Positions 17,717-26,015 are shown, numbered from the stretch's first letter. The stretch: 42,061 bases of DNA from Candidatus Methanogaster sp. (GCA_003194445.1 PQXF01000016.1:1-42061), one strand, 5' to 3'. The notes: a model not told the origin generated them from the letters alone. Translations and numbers: made by a program.

Positions 17717-19728
17717 CCGGTGGGGAGATCATACTATACGCGGCACTGCTATGTGAGCTGCTTGCAGCGGTCGTGCTGCTATTATACGATAGATACCAGA
17801 TCAATCCCGCCCACATCCTGACCGTTACACGGCTGGCACTGTTCCTCCAGAGCGGTGCGATAGGGCTGATGACATACTATTTCATCAAGGATAATTTCAG
17901 CGCTCTCTATGTGTGTCAGTACTCTGCAAGCTGGATGCCGCTTCTATATAAGATAGCAGCGGTCTTTGCAGGGCAGCAGGGAACCTACCTGTTGTGGGCA
18001 TGGGCATCGGTCCTTGCGGTCTGGTTCATCATAGAGGGTTACGGATTTAAGAATCCGCTGTACCGAAAGACCGAACTCATAGCGATGGTCGTATCGATCT
18101 TCATCCTCTTGCTCTGCATCAGGTCCGAGCCGTTCATGCAGATCACTGAGCTGACCAATCAGGCTCCTATCCCTACAGAGGGTAATGGATTAAATCCGGT
18201 CTTCCTCACGATATGGATGGTTGTCCATCCGTTCGTCACATTTATAGCTTATGCTGCGACGGTCGTTCCCGCGTCTGCCGGAGCCGCCCATCTCATCACA
18301 GGCAAGGAAGGCTGGCACAGGATATCGCGTCAGTGGCTCAGGATCTCGTGGTTGTTTCTTTCGGTATGTATGGTGACAGGCGGTGTATGGGCATACAAGC
18401 TCGTCGGATGGGGAGGTTTCTGGAACTGGGACCCTGTGCAGACTGCGACACTTGTATTGTGGATGCTCGCAACTGCGGTGCTGCATATACTCGCCAGGTA
18501 TCATGAGGGGAGAGAATATACGACTGCTGCGCCAGTAGCAACGATATTCTTATTCATAGCCACCATCTACGTGACACTGGTTACCAGACAGGGGATTATC
18601 CACTCGCTCCATGACTTTCCTGGCACGCCAACATACGGATTGCTGGTCGTTGGCATAATCGTTGCCAGCATCGTTGCAACCGGACTCGGGATGCGCAAGT
18701 TCCTGCGAACCCGCGTGACAAACACCCCTATAAAATCCGTCTTTTCGACGCGTAATACCTTTTTATGGACGAATATCCTGCTGATTACCATTACTTTTGT
18801 GTGCTTCTGGGGACTTACCTACAGTTTTGTCTCGCAGCATCTCTTCAGTACAAAGATCATAATCCCGCCGGAGTTTTTCAATGTCTGGTGTTTTATTCCG
18901 GTGATACTGCTCGTGCTGCTGACCGGCGTATGTACGGCGTATGGCAGGATCCATGATACGTCCCTTAAATACATACTGCTTTTCGTATTCGCACTTTCGC
19001 TTTTGCTGGCGATGTTGCCAGGTCATAAACTGCTGGATTGCGGGGGCGAATTTTACCAGACATCCTCAATAATCATAAAGGCACTCGGATCAATCTCAGT
19101 GTGGGCGTTTGTGCCGGCGTTTCTGTTTGCGTCTATTACGATCCTGTCCAGGCTCTCAAAGGATCTTAAGCAGATGCGCGGGCGCATGAGGTTTCGGACG
19201 ACAGGGATCAACCTGGTCCATATCGGTTTCGTGCTGGTGATTGCAGGTGTAATCGTCACCACATCATTCGATAGCTCTTCAAGCGTCGTGTACGATGTAG
19301 ATGAACTGTGTACACAGAAGGATATGGGAAACGGCTGGAGCATGGAGCTTGCGGAGTTTGACGTCTTCCAGAATTCTGATGGTACATGGACGCAGACTGC
19401 GCATTTAAATGTCTATAAGGATGGTAACCCCTACTGCTCTGGTGCGACCGGATTTACCAAGACCAAGCACTTCGGAGACGTTCACGATCCGATGATCAAT
19501 CGTGGTATAACGCGTGATGTGTATGCGCAGTTCAGCGGGACAAGATCCCATATATCAACCGAAGCGATAGTTCCGATAAGCGTCAAAATCATACCCGGGG
19601 TATCGATGCTCTGGGCGGGATGCATTCTTATGCTGATCGGTATATATTGTATCATCATATCGATCTACCTGCTGGTGCTGAAGAAGAGCGAACTACTTAC
19701 ACGAGCCATACGCGGTGACGTTACATGA
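17713..19728 (+). CDS. ccmF: Cytochrome c biogenesis haem lyase, CcmF type
   Basis: 671 residues with many membrane segments. The periplasmic haem-handling WWD signature is visible around residue 234 (WGGFWNWDPVQTATLVLWML), and conserved histidines sit near other loops (VHPF, LHDF). The overall plan matches CcmF: haem-delivering multi-spanning core, then a C-terminal outside-facing domain and a last helix (MLWAGCILMLIGIYCI). It attaches haem to apo-cytochromes c outside the membrane. The start codon overlaps the stop codon of the upstream cytochrome, so cytochrome and maturation factor are made from one transcript. That is sensible for an operon whose products need about 40 haems. The length is typical of CcmF. 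Confidence 0.92.
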   Translation: MTGGEIILYAALLCELLAAVVLLLYDRYQINPAHILTVTRLALFLQSGAIGLMTYYFIKDNFSALYVCQYSASWMPLLYKIAAVFAGQQGTYLLWAWASVLAVWFIIEGYGFKNPLYRKTELIAMVVSIFILLLCIRSEPFMQITELTNQAPIPTEGNGLNPVFLTIWMVVHPFVTFIAYAATVVPASAGAAHLITGKEGWHRISRQWLRISWLFLSVCMVTGGVWAYKLVGWGGFWNWDPVQTATLVLWMLATAVLHILARYHEGREYTTAAPVATIFLFIATIYVTLVTRQGIIHSLHDFPGTPTYGLLVVGIIVASIVATGLGMRKFLRTRVTNTPIKSVFSTRNTFLWTNILLITITFVCFWGLTYSFVSQHLFSTKIIIPPEFFNVWCFIPVILLVLLTGVCTAYGRIHDTSLKYILLFVFALSLLLAMLPGHKLLDCGGEFYQTSSIIIKALGSISVWAFVPAFLFASITILSRLSKDLKQMRGRMRFRTTGINLVHIGFVLVIAGVIVTTSFDSSSSVVYDVDELCTQKDMGNGWSMELAEFDVFQNSDGTWTQTAHLNVYKDGNPYCSGATGFTKTKHFGDVHDPMINRGITRDVYAQFSGTRSHISTEAIVPISVKIIPGVSMLWAGCILMLIGIYCIIISIYLLVLKKSELLTRAIRGDVT

Positions 19729-20162
19729 GACTCCTTCCCTCTTTGCGCGGAAGAAAGCGGTACCTCGCTTTCAGGATGCTACTTGATGACGCGAACGCGG
19801 TAACGCCTGTTAAAAATTCTCCGTCCCGGGCGTCGACGGCGAAGCCGTTAATGCCCCGCCCTGCAGACGGTGGCATCGATGCACCCTGCAGGGGCGCGTT
19901 ATCGAGACGTGATCTCACCTTCGAACTGGACCGATCCTCGCAATCGCTGCTTGGGGACGCTGGCAGCAGCGAGTGCGATATCCGGGTGCTGTCGTTTGAT
20001 GGCACGGAAGGAATTGTTTCATGCATGCATAGAGAGACTGCACGCACCCGTGCCGTACTCGCCACGATCTATGAGATCAGAAACAGACGTGCCTCGGTTC
20101 GCGTGATCGGAGTTTCGGGAACGGTTAAGGGAGCGAAACGATTTTTTAGCGAGAAAAGGTGA
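19725..20162 (+). CDS. rnp2: RNase P protein component 2 (Pop5/Rpp14 family) with an in-frame insertion
   Basis: 145 residues. The archaeal Pop5 pattern is clear: RLLPSLRGRKRYLAF at the start, SLLGDAGSSECDIRVLSFDG in the middle, then GIVSCMHRE and VRVIGVSGTVK near the end. The protein supports the RNase P RNA in removing tRNA 5' leaders. Usual length is 100-120 residues. Here residues 26-59, starting VTPVKNSPSRAST, have no counterpart and are encoded by a 102-bp palindrome-rich insert (19800-19901). Removing it restores a 111-residue protein reading ANA-SRRDL. The insert keeps the frame open, so the gene may still work. Its ATG overlaps the ccmF stop, an unusual place for an RNase P gene. Confidence 0.88.
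   Translation: MRLLPSLRGRKRYLAFRMLLDDANAVTPVKNSPSRASTAKPLMPRPADGGIDAPCRGALSRRDLTFELDRSSQSLLGDAGSSECDIRVLSFDGTEGIVSCMHRETARTRAVLATIYEIRNRRASVRVIGVSGTVKGAKRFFSEKR
19800..19901 (+). repeat. 102-bp palindromic element inserted in frame in rnp2
   Basis: Ends are inverted (TAACGC at 19801, GCGTTA at 19896). Inside are a small hairpin ACGGC-GAA-GCCGT and a long imperfect one near 19857-19897, with CGCCCTGCAG facing CTGCAGGGGCG around a GCATCGATGC core. The length is a multiple of three and has no stop in the rnp2 frame. Confidence 0.7.
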
Positions 20163-21229
20163 GAAAAATAGAGAGAAAACAAGGTTTGATGGTATCTGAG
20201 AAGTTCGGGGCGTTCTGTGTGCTGTGCGCCTCGGTATACCTGATAGTGATCTCGATCTTCCCGGTGATGTACAATCTCACCGGAGAATTTGAAAAAAACG
20301 ACTTCATCTTCAATACAATCCTCCTTTTGATCGGAGCCGGATCGCTCTTCGGGAGTATACGGTTTATCAAGAAGAGTATCCTCTTTGAACAACTGCTCGA
20401 TATTGGATTTGAAAAAGGAATCTATGCACGACTCGAACCAATTTTAAATGACATCGTGGAGTCACAGGTCTCGATGAACGATGTGGCGGATCAGCTTAAG
20501 TATATGAACACAAACATCGACCGACTGCAGAAACGTGTCCACAGCGCCAGCACAGGGGCAGGAGTGGTCGATGTCAGGGAAGAGATATTCAGGTTTCTGC
20601 GGCTGGTGCTTCTGATCAATGTCTCGCTCGCCGTATTTATCTACCTGCTGAGGGCTTACGGGACGATCATACCGTATGCGATGGCGATGCTCTTTGTCCT
20701 GTGGTGGGCAGAGATCACTTTCGAGTTTCGGATGTGGAAGAACTCATGGGTATGGGTATGGGTCTTTGTCCCGATACTGACCATACCGATCACAACGATT
20801 CTTGCAGACATATTGTATGGCGATGCGATCCTTGTTGCTGCGATGTCTGTCGTGCTGGTCATATATGTGGCTGCATACTATACTTGGGGCAGGTACCTTG
20901 TCGAGCGAACGCTGCCGTTTGGCATCTCCGAGGTTACGAAGGAAGATATGCCTACAGACCGCTTTTCCGGTGTGCTCCGGATCATCGATCCGATCCGGAA
21001 ATTTGTGCGAAGAAGGGCACGTCTGATCTCGGTCGTGTTCTTTACAGCATCGGCTACCCTCTTCCTGCTGGTGGTGCTCACTGTCACATCCATGATCGGG
21101 TTGTGGCAGTCCCCGCTCCCGATCGGCATCCATCACCTACTGCTCATCGGGCTACACGTCTTCATCTTCTTCTCAGTCGGGAGAAAGCTGCGGAGGATGA
21201 GTGTGGCAAGTCCGGTGGATGCCGGATAG
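20159..21229 (+). CDS. Integral membrane protein of unknown function
   Basis: 356 residues from a GTG that overlaps the rnp2 stop; an ATG at 20189 preceded by AAGG is an alternative start. There are two membrane segments near the N-terminus (FCVLCASVYLIVISIFPVMY and TILLLIGAGSLFGSI) and a cytoplasmic-looking helical stretch (residues about 75-140). About six more membrane segments follow, among them LVLLINVSLAVFIYLL and WVWVWVFVPILTIPITTI. A basic loop lies near residue 280. No enzyme motif is recognised. It is the last gene of the cytochrome-ccmF-rnp2 overlap chain, so a link with membrane cytochrome assembly is possible but not shown. Confidence 0.75.
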   Translation: MRKIERKQGLMVSEKFGAFCVLCASVYLIVISIFPVMYNLTGEFEKNDFIFNTILLLIGAGSLFGSIRFIKKSILFEQLLDIGFEKGIYARLEPILNDIVESQVSMNDVADQLKYMNTNIDRLQKRVHSASTGAGVVDVREEIFRFLRLVLLINVSLAVFIYLLRAYGTIIPYAMAMLFVLWWAEITFEFRMWKNSWVWVWVFVPILTIPITTILADILYGDAILVAAMSVVLVIYVAAYYTWGRYLVERTLPFGISEVTKEDMPTDRFSGVLRIIDPIRKFVRRRARLISVVFFTASATLFLLVVLTVTSMIGLWQSPLPIGIHHLLLIGLHVFIFFSVGRKLRRMSVASPVDAG

Positions 21230-21400
21230 GCACCCGAGTACAGAAGATTCTTGCGGCATTCGAGTTACAATATTCCGGTGCATTCGATCCTACCACCATG
21301 GCCCGAACAGACGCGATTTGACAGACCCCTCGAAAGATATATCTATCTTGATTATTATAACCTATTGTGTCTGATAATACTCCGCAGACAGTGGTCACGC

Positions 21401-22450
21401 ATGATAGTAAGAAAAAACATCTCTATCGAATCAGAGCATCTGAAACAGATCGAACCGCTGATCGAGCAGCATGGCGGCAACCTCAGCGCGGCGGTGCGGG
21501 ATATCATCGAGTTTGCCGATCTTATGATCCAGCACCATGGGTCGCTTGATGAGGCGCGTCGTGCGAATCTGGATGACCAGTACCATTCCCCGCGCGAACT
21601 GCTCATCGAAGACGGTTTCTGCGCAATGATCGACTATCCGATGTTCGAATGGTTCTTGAAATGCACGAAAGACATCCTGGTCGATCCCGCGATGCTGGAT
21701 GACATCATCGATCCGCTCATCATTAACAGGGTATCCGAGCTGGTCGACCATCTCAACCGTAAATGGAAGGAATATGGCTGGCAGACCGCCATAATTATGG
21801 AATATGATGCCGATATCGCACCGAAGACTGCCATTGCCGTGATTACCGGAAGAAGCGTATTTTTAAATGAGGTTTTATCCGGAATGGTCGGGTTGTTTCT
21901 CGCAAAGCAGAAGCATCTCGGGGTCAGCAGGGTCAGCAGGAGGACGAGGTCGATACGCATGGATATGCAGCGGAGGGACAGCGTGGATGTAGCATACAAT
22001 GAGCTGTCGCACTATTTCGGGAAGTTGCACGGGGCATCGTGTGAGATTGCGGCGAAACCGGACTTCTGGCAGACTATGGTCGATCTGCACGCAGAATCGG
22101 ACTACAACATGGTAACGATACACAGGCATGAGTTTGAGGACTTGCTTGCCAACCGGATACCGCTTGATACGATCGTCATGGAGCAAGGGATGAAAGATGA
22201 TGCCGCCGGAGATGCGCACCCGGATTTCCTGAAACGTCTGAAGCACCTGTACGAGACGATGCACATCGTTGAGCATATCGACATCAGTGCCGATGATGGC
22301 AGGATCGTGGTCGATCATGGCTACCATGATCCGAATTCGATAAACATCATAAAAGAGATGCTGATCAGGCTGCTTGCTGCCGGGGGACGCACGTACAGGG
22401 CAGAGGAGCTTGGGCGGCTCATCGTGCTGCAACCGGAGGGTAGAGGATGA
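21401..22450 (+). CDS. Conserved-looking protein of unknown function with RHH-like N-terminus
   Basis: 349 residues from ATG 21401. The frame is open further upstream, but that extension is poor in protein-like sequence, and a TATA-like AGATATATCT lies at 21335-21344. The start MIVRKNISIESEHLKQIEPL followed by GGNLSAAVRDIIEFAD resembles a ribbon-helix-helix DNA-binding segment. The remaining 280 residues are soluble, mixed alpha/beta, with HIVEHIDISADDGRIVVDHG near the end and no known catalytic motif. The stop overlaps the start of a 28-residue membrane peptide gene. A regulatory role is possible but rests only on the N-terminus. Confidence 0.7.
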   Translation: MIVRKNISIESEHLKQIEPLIEQHGGNLSAAVRDIIEFADLMIQHHGSLDEARRANLDDQYHSPRELLIEDGFCAMIDYPMFEWFLKCTKDILVDPAMLDDIIDPLIINRVSELVDHLNRKWKEYGWQTAIIMEYDADIAPKTAIAVITGRSVFLNEVLSGMVGLFLAKQKHLGVSRVSRRTRSIRMDMQRRDSVDVAYNELSHYFGKLHGASCEIAAKPDFWQTMVDLHAESDYNMVTIHRHEFEDLLANRIPLDTIVMEQGMKDDAAGDAHPDFLKRLKHLYETMHIVEHIDISADDGRIVVDHGYHDPNSINIIKEMLIRLLAAGGRTYRAEELGRLIVLQPEGRG

Positions 22451-22533
22451 TTGCGAAGGAAGAGAAGGTGATGGTGATCCTCCTTGCGATGGCGCTCCTC
22501 TCGCTTCTGGTACTGTACCTCTCGATATATTAG
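22447..22533 (+). CDS. 28-residue single-span membrane microprotein
   Basis: ATG overlaps the previous stop (ATGA, 22447-22450). The product starts MIAKEEKV and the rest is a single hydrophobic helix (VILLAMALLSLLVLYLSIY). The charged N-terminus and 4-bp coupling argue that it is real rather than chance. Function unknown; it may anchor the protein encoded upstream. Confidence 0.5.
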   Translation: MIAKEEKVMVILLAMALLSLLVLYLSIY

Positions 22534-22554
22534 GGACATTTTGGATGGATTGAA

Positions 22555-23373
22555 ATGATAAAAACACCAGCGCTCACCGTGGACATCATAATCGAGTACC
22601 AGCAGAAGATCGTGCTGATCAGGCGGAAGAACGACCCGTTCAAGGGCAACTACGCGCTTCCCGGCGGATTTGTAGAGGTTGGGGAGACTGTTGAAGCGGC
22701 TGCAAAGAGGGAGGCGAAGGAAGAGACCGGGCTTGATATCGAGATTAAAGAACTGGTTGGTACATACTCCGATCCCGGGAGAGACCCGCGTGGGCACACG
22801 GTCTCGGCATGTTACCTTGCGGCAGGATCAGGCACGCTCGCTGCCGGAACCGATGCAGCTGATGCGGTGCTGTTTGCCCCGGATCGGGTCCCGAAACTGG
22901 CTTTCGATCACGACCGGATGATCGCAGATGCATTTGGGAGATTTTCGGTGAGAAAGATCGGGGTCGTGAAATCACATGTAAAGGATTTCATTCCCGGCGA
23001 CAGGTGGGGTGATGTGGCGTCCGAGGTCATTTTAAAGGTGCAGTACACAGATGCGCTCGATGGGCTTGACGAGTTCTCCCATGCCGTGATCGTCTTCTTC
23101 CTGCACCGGGTGGCCGGTGTTGTGCAGATGAAGACGCATCCGATGGGGCGGGCTGATATGCCATACATCGGGATATTTGCGCTCTGCACGCCACGCCGAC
23201 CAAACCCGATCGGGATAACCGTTGTTGAGATCGTCGAGAGGGACAGAAACCGGCTTGTCGTGCGGGGGCTTGATGCGATCGACGGGACGCCGGTGCTGGA
23301 TGTAAAGCCATATATGCCGCAGGGGGACGCACGCGTTCCCGAGTGGGTCGATCGGATGCGCGGGGGACGATAA
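22555..23373 (+). CDS. Nudix hydrolase fused to TrmO-like tRNA methyltransferase
   Basis: 272 residues with two domains. Residues 1-130 hold a complete Nudix box (GGFVEVGETVEAAAKREAKE, then ETGL; residues 38-60), which binds metal and hydrolyses nucleoside diphosphate derivatives. Residues about 133-272 match the TrmO/TsaA family: IGVVKSHVKDF, LDEFSHAVIVFF, FALCTPRRPNPIGITVVEI and LDVKPYMP. TrmO methylates the N6 of threonylcarbamoyladenosine at tRNA position 37 using S-adenosylmethionine. Both domains keep their signature residues. The fusion may couple tRNA modification to clearance of a nucleotide by-product, but its purpose is not known. No operon partner downstream. Confidence 0.9.
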   Translation: MIKTPALTVDIIIEYQQKIVLIRRKNDPFKGNYALPGGFVEVGETVEAAAKREAKEETGLDIEIKELVGTYSDPGRDPRGHTVSACYLAAGSGTLAAGTDAADAVLFAPDRVPKLAFDHDRMIADAFGRFSVRKIGVVKSHVKDFIPGDRWGDVASEVILKVQYTDALDGLDEFSHAVIVFFLHRVAGVVQMKTHPMGRADMPYIGIFALCTPRRPNPIGITVVEIVERDRNRLVVRGLDAIDGTPVLDVKPYMPQGDARVPEWVDRMRGGR

Positions 23374-23422
23374 TGTGTTAAAAGAGTGGGGTGCGGTGTT
23401 GCGATCCGGTTGGATTCTGCGC

Positions 23423-23909
23423 CTACACAAGTACGAGCTTGAGTTCGATCGTCCTTCTGTCCGTCTTTTCAATCTTCTTGATGATGTTCATCACATCCTT
23501 TTCAGAGCGTAACTCTGTTTTCAAGAGCATTTTTAGAACTGTGTGTATGTGCAGTACAGGTATATCTCGAGCTCTGGCAAACCCCATGGCGTTTTCATCG
23601 AGCGTTGCAAAAATAGCCGAACGATTCATACAAACAGCGATGGATTCCAGTTCACCCCTGCTCGGAGCCCGGGTTGCTGCCAATCATATCAATGTAAAGT
23701 TCCTGCTCCCTTGATTCTACTATCAGGACGTCTATATTGTTGAATATCTCGTCAGGATAGGTATATCCGTACTCTTTCGGCACTTCCAATTCTTCATAGA
23801 CCTTTGGAGTGATTATCAGATAGTGTTTTTTTGAAAATAATTCTTTAACTAACTCTATTATCTCCGCTTTAGCCAGCACGCTCGCAAAATCCGTATCGGT
23901 GACGATCAT
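23423..23909 (-). pseudogene. PIN-domain toxin (VapC-like), frameshifted
   Basis: The first frame from 23909 reads MIVTDTDFASVLAKA (the Asp-rich PIN start) to YIDMIGSNPGSEQG and stops. The second frame resumes GELESIAVCMNRSAIFATLD, the central acidic motif of PIN ribonucleases, and runs to 23423. Deleting one base from a G4 run (CCCC near 23659-23662 on the plus strand) joins them as GSEQGELESIA, exactly the PIN pattern. So a single-base homopolymer insertion breaks an otherwise full-length toxin of about 160 residues. It is adjacent to a UPF0175 antitoxin gene on the same strand. It may be a real pseudogene or a sequencing error in the homopolymer. Confidence 0.75.
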
Positions 23910-24140
23910 TCACAACATCCCGAGATATTCGATTTCTCCCCCCAACTCCTCTTTTGTTGGAGTTGCCGTCCTGATACCGATACCACGATCTGTTAGCACT
24001 TCCTTGAAGCTTTCAAAGTCCATGCCGGCAATCTCTGATGCCCTCATGAGGGATACCTGCCCACGCCGGTACAGTTCTGTGCCGATGAGTGTCTTTTTTT
24101 CAGGCTTGTTTTCCAAAAACACACGAAAAGCGTCCGTCAA
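23910..24140 (-). CDS. UPF0175-family antitoxin
   Basis: 76 residues starting at TTG. RRGQVSLMRASEIAGMDFES is the helix-turn-helix-like core of UPF0175 antitoxins, which pair with PIN toxins. The N-terminal DNA-binding segment found in longer members is shortened here. In-frame-plus-one sequence upstream (GIAEQEATY) suggests that the gene once began further out and lost a base. It ends one base before the toxin start, so the pair is translated from one transcript. Confidence 0.65.
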   Translation of the reverse strand: MTDAFRVFLENKPEKKTLIGTELYRRGQVSLMRASEIAGMDFESFKEVLTDRGIGIRTATPTKEELGGEIEYLGML

Positions 24141-24931
24141 TACGTCGCTTCCTGTTCAGCAATTCCCGTTGTATCTATAAACGCATGCGGACGAAGGGTT
24201 GATTTTTCATACTTTCGTAAACATTTACGTACAATGTTGAGACACAAAAAGGATAATTCCAACTAATGTTTAGTAAATTTGGAACTCAAAAGAAGGTAGT
24301 TCGCATGAGTAAAACAGAAACAAAACTGTGGGAGCATCTGAACGCGACGCGCTATTCAGTCCCGTTCACTTAGGTTTTAAGAGAATAAAAGACCATCAGT
24401 CAAAAAAGCATCAAAATATCCAAGCAATTTACCCCATCTCATATTCATCTCATTCCAAATGTTTGAGATTATACTATCGCTCGTGGCTGATTTGTACTGT
24501 GAATAGATGATGTAGATGTTTACGAAACGCCAAAGAAACAGTCCCTCGCTTGTATGCGTTTACAACCATAGCGGGAATTGCTGCTTCCTGTTGAATATTC
24601 TCCGGATCCCACCAGAGCCTCGATCCCCCGGCTCATCGCTGGCGGCATGTTTAAGGATGCTATCTGTTCTTCCATACGATCGCCATATCGATACTGATTA
24701 TTGCTGTTATTTAATCTTTTCTAAAAGGGAAACCGCTGACCATCGCTCTATTTTCTGCTTTTTGACAAAAGAGGGACTTTACAATTGTGTGCCTGGCAAT
24801 CAGCACCTCCCAGGATCTGTTCGTGCTTCTTTGACTACCACCGAGGGGATTGAGATAAAATCGGGCAGGTGCATTGATCAGGGAACTGAGCCCCGGTCCT
24901 GCTGATAGATAATTTGGATGTATTCTGGTTT
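24141..24931. other. Degraded intergenic stretch
   Basis: About 790 bases without a gene I can support. A 22-codon frame at 24305 (MSKTETKLWEHLNAT) ends early. On the minus strand near 24370-24530 a coding-like run (NIWNEMNMRWGKLLGYFDAF) is visible but has no clear start or family. The plus-strand frame 24516-24905 has random composition. The region looks like eroded gene DNA between toxin-antitoxin modules. Confidence 0.4.
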
Positions 24932-25111
24932 ATGGAACAGAAAGATCTATACCTAACAACAGCGAACATCGTGATAACACCCTTCGCAACCGGGCATCTG
25001 GCGTATTCCGAATCGAGAGCACGTTTGCACGATCTGTATGGGGTGTTGAAGAAGGGCGTAGTTGATAGCACAATACAGACACTTGACCGCGCATTGGAGG
25101 AGAAAAAATGA
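24932..25111 (+). CDS. Small protein upstream of a broken antitoxin gene
   Basis: 59 residues from ATG 24932 (an in-frame start at 24914 is possible). It reads MEQKDLYLTTANIVITPFAT, then a charged helix (ALEEKK at the end). No family is recognised. Its stop overlaps the ATG of the UPF0175 relic (25108-25111), so the two were cotranslated. It could be a fragment of a larger gene. Confidence 0.4.
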   Translation: MEQKDLYLTTANIVITPFATGHLAYSESRARLHDLYGVLKKGVVDSTIQTLDRALEEKK

Positions 25112-25430
25112 GCGATACGACCGCAATAACCGTTCGATTGGGCGCAGATGTCGATATGGCTACTCTCTGACTTGCAAAGGCAGAACACACATACCAAAGA
25201 GTACGATGGCAAGGAAATTCACAGAGGAACGGCTGGAACAGTACCGAATAGAGAAGGCGATCGAACTCTATGTGAATGAAAATGGGAGTTTGAAGGAGAT
25301 ATCAGAGATAACCGGTCTAACGGTACGAATGATAATGGAAACTCTCAGAAAGAAGAATATACCACTAAGGATGGGCGAAGAGGTGTTTGATAGAGGGATG
25401 GAACACGCGAGGAGGGTCTTTGGGTTTTAG
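25108..25430 (+). pseudogene. UPF0175-family antitoxin, interrupted
   Basis: The frame from ATG 25108 reads MSDTTAITVRLGADVDMATL and stops at TGA, then would continue LAKAEH. A second frame carries KSTMARKFTEERLEQYRIEK, then GSLKEISEITGLTVRMIMET, and ends at 25430. The second part is the typical UPF0175 core. An internal ATG at 25206 could still give a 74-residue product. At least one stop and one frameshift separate the two parts. Confidence 0.6.
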
Positions 25431-25436
25431 GCGGGG

Positions 25437-25549
25437 CGGGTGGGCGTGTGAACTGGTGCTGAAGCTTCAGAAGAGGGTGGGATCGGATATTGTGGATGCT
25501 ATTCTGAATGTGGGGGTTCGAGTGTGCGCTTAATGTGTCGGTTGGGCGG
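25437..25549 (+). repeat. Direct repeat copy 1 flanking the toxin-antitoxin cassette
   Basis: CGGGTGGGCGTGTGAACTGG through GGTTGGGCGG is nearly identical to 27164-27274, differing by about a dozen bases and a 2-bp gap. In this copy an open stretch reads LVLKLQKRVGSDIVDAILN, perhaps the tail of a lost gene. Confidence 0.85.
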
Positions 25550-25722
25550 AAAGGGAAGGCTGATGACGAGCTGTCCTTACTCCTGCATCAGATCGGACCG
25601 GCAACCCATCTTCACTCGTGATATGGATCTCCGCCACCGCCATCTTTGTCATGCCGATTGCTGTTTAGTTCGCCTATCTGCAGGTCAGTTCGAGGTGGGG
25701 AAACGCTAATATCACATCCAAA
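25550..25722. other. Gap before DUF433
   Basis: No supported gene. The stretch separates direct repeat copy 1 from the promoter of the DUF433 gene. Confidence 0.3.
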
Positions 25723-25733
25723 AAAATATATCC
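25723..25733 (+). promoter_or_regulatory. TATA-like box of the DUF433/DUF5615 pair
   Basis: AAAATATATCC lies about 34-44 bases before the ATG at 25767, a good archaeal promoter position. Confidence 0.5.
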
Positions 25734-25766
25734 ACTGCACTCCAATCTACAAAAGAGGCATACACA

Positions 25767-26015
25767 ATGCAAAAATACCTCATCCAATCAGACCCGGCAA
25801 TCATGATGGGCAAACCTGTAATTGCGGGCACACGCATTACAGTGGAGTCGATTCTGGAAAAACTTGCTGCTGGTGAGAGCATTGAACAGATCATGGAGGA
25901 ACATCCGCGCCTCTCTGAGGAGAAAATCCGTGCTGCGTTAGCATTCGCATCCGCTGCATTGCGGGCGGATGTGGTCTACCCTATCGCGAGGCAAAAAAGT
26001 GAAATTCCTTGCTGA
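25767..26015 (+). CDS. DUF433 antitoxin
   Basis: 82 residues. The DUF433 signature is intact: IQSDPAIMMGKPVIAGTRIT, then a helix-turn-helix-like LEKLAAGESIEQIMEEHPRL, and EEKIRAALAFASAAL. These small proteins are antitoxins, usually placed just before a DUF5615 toxin. The stop overlaps the start of that partner (GTG at 25999), so translation is coupled. The module has its own promoter and lies inside the direct-repeat pair. Confidence 0.88.
   Translation: MQKYLIQSDPAIMMGKPVIAGTRITVESILEKLAAGESIEQIMEEHPRLSEEKIRAALAFASAALRADVVYPIARQKSEIPC

Noticed and set aside
19721..20065. Minus-strand 114-codon frame with GRGINGFAVDARDGEF-like sequence
   Set aside because: It is antisense to rnp2, whose family match is clear. 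I considered whether the insert codes for a transposon tail on this strand but found no supporting gene.
24516..24905. 129-codon plus-strand frame
   Set aside because: Cys/Pro/Arg-rich random-looking sequence without start context or recognisable motif.
25108..25170. CTC-TGA-C in the UPF0175 relic as a third +1 recoding site
   Set aside because: A +1 shift there gives sequence unlike the family (DLQRQNTHT), while the original frame after the stop does resemble it, so this is an ordinary nonsense or indel break.
25510..25530. GGGTTCGAG in both direct repeats as a tRNA T-arm
   Set aside because: The flanks give no T-stem or other tRNA arms.
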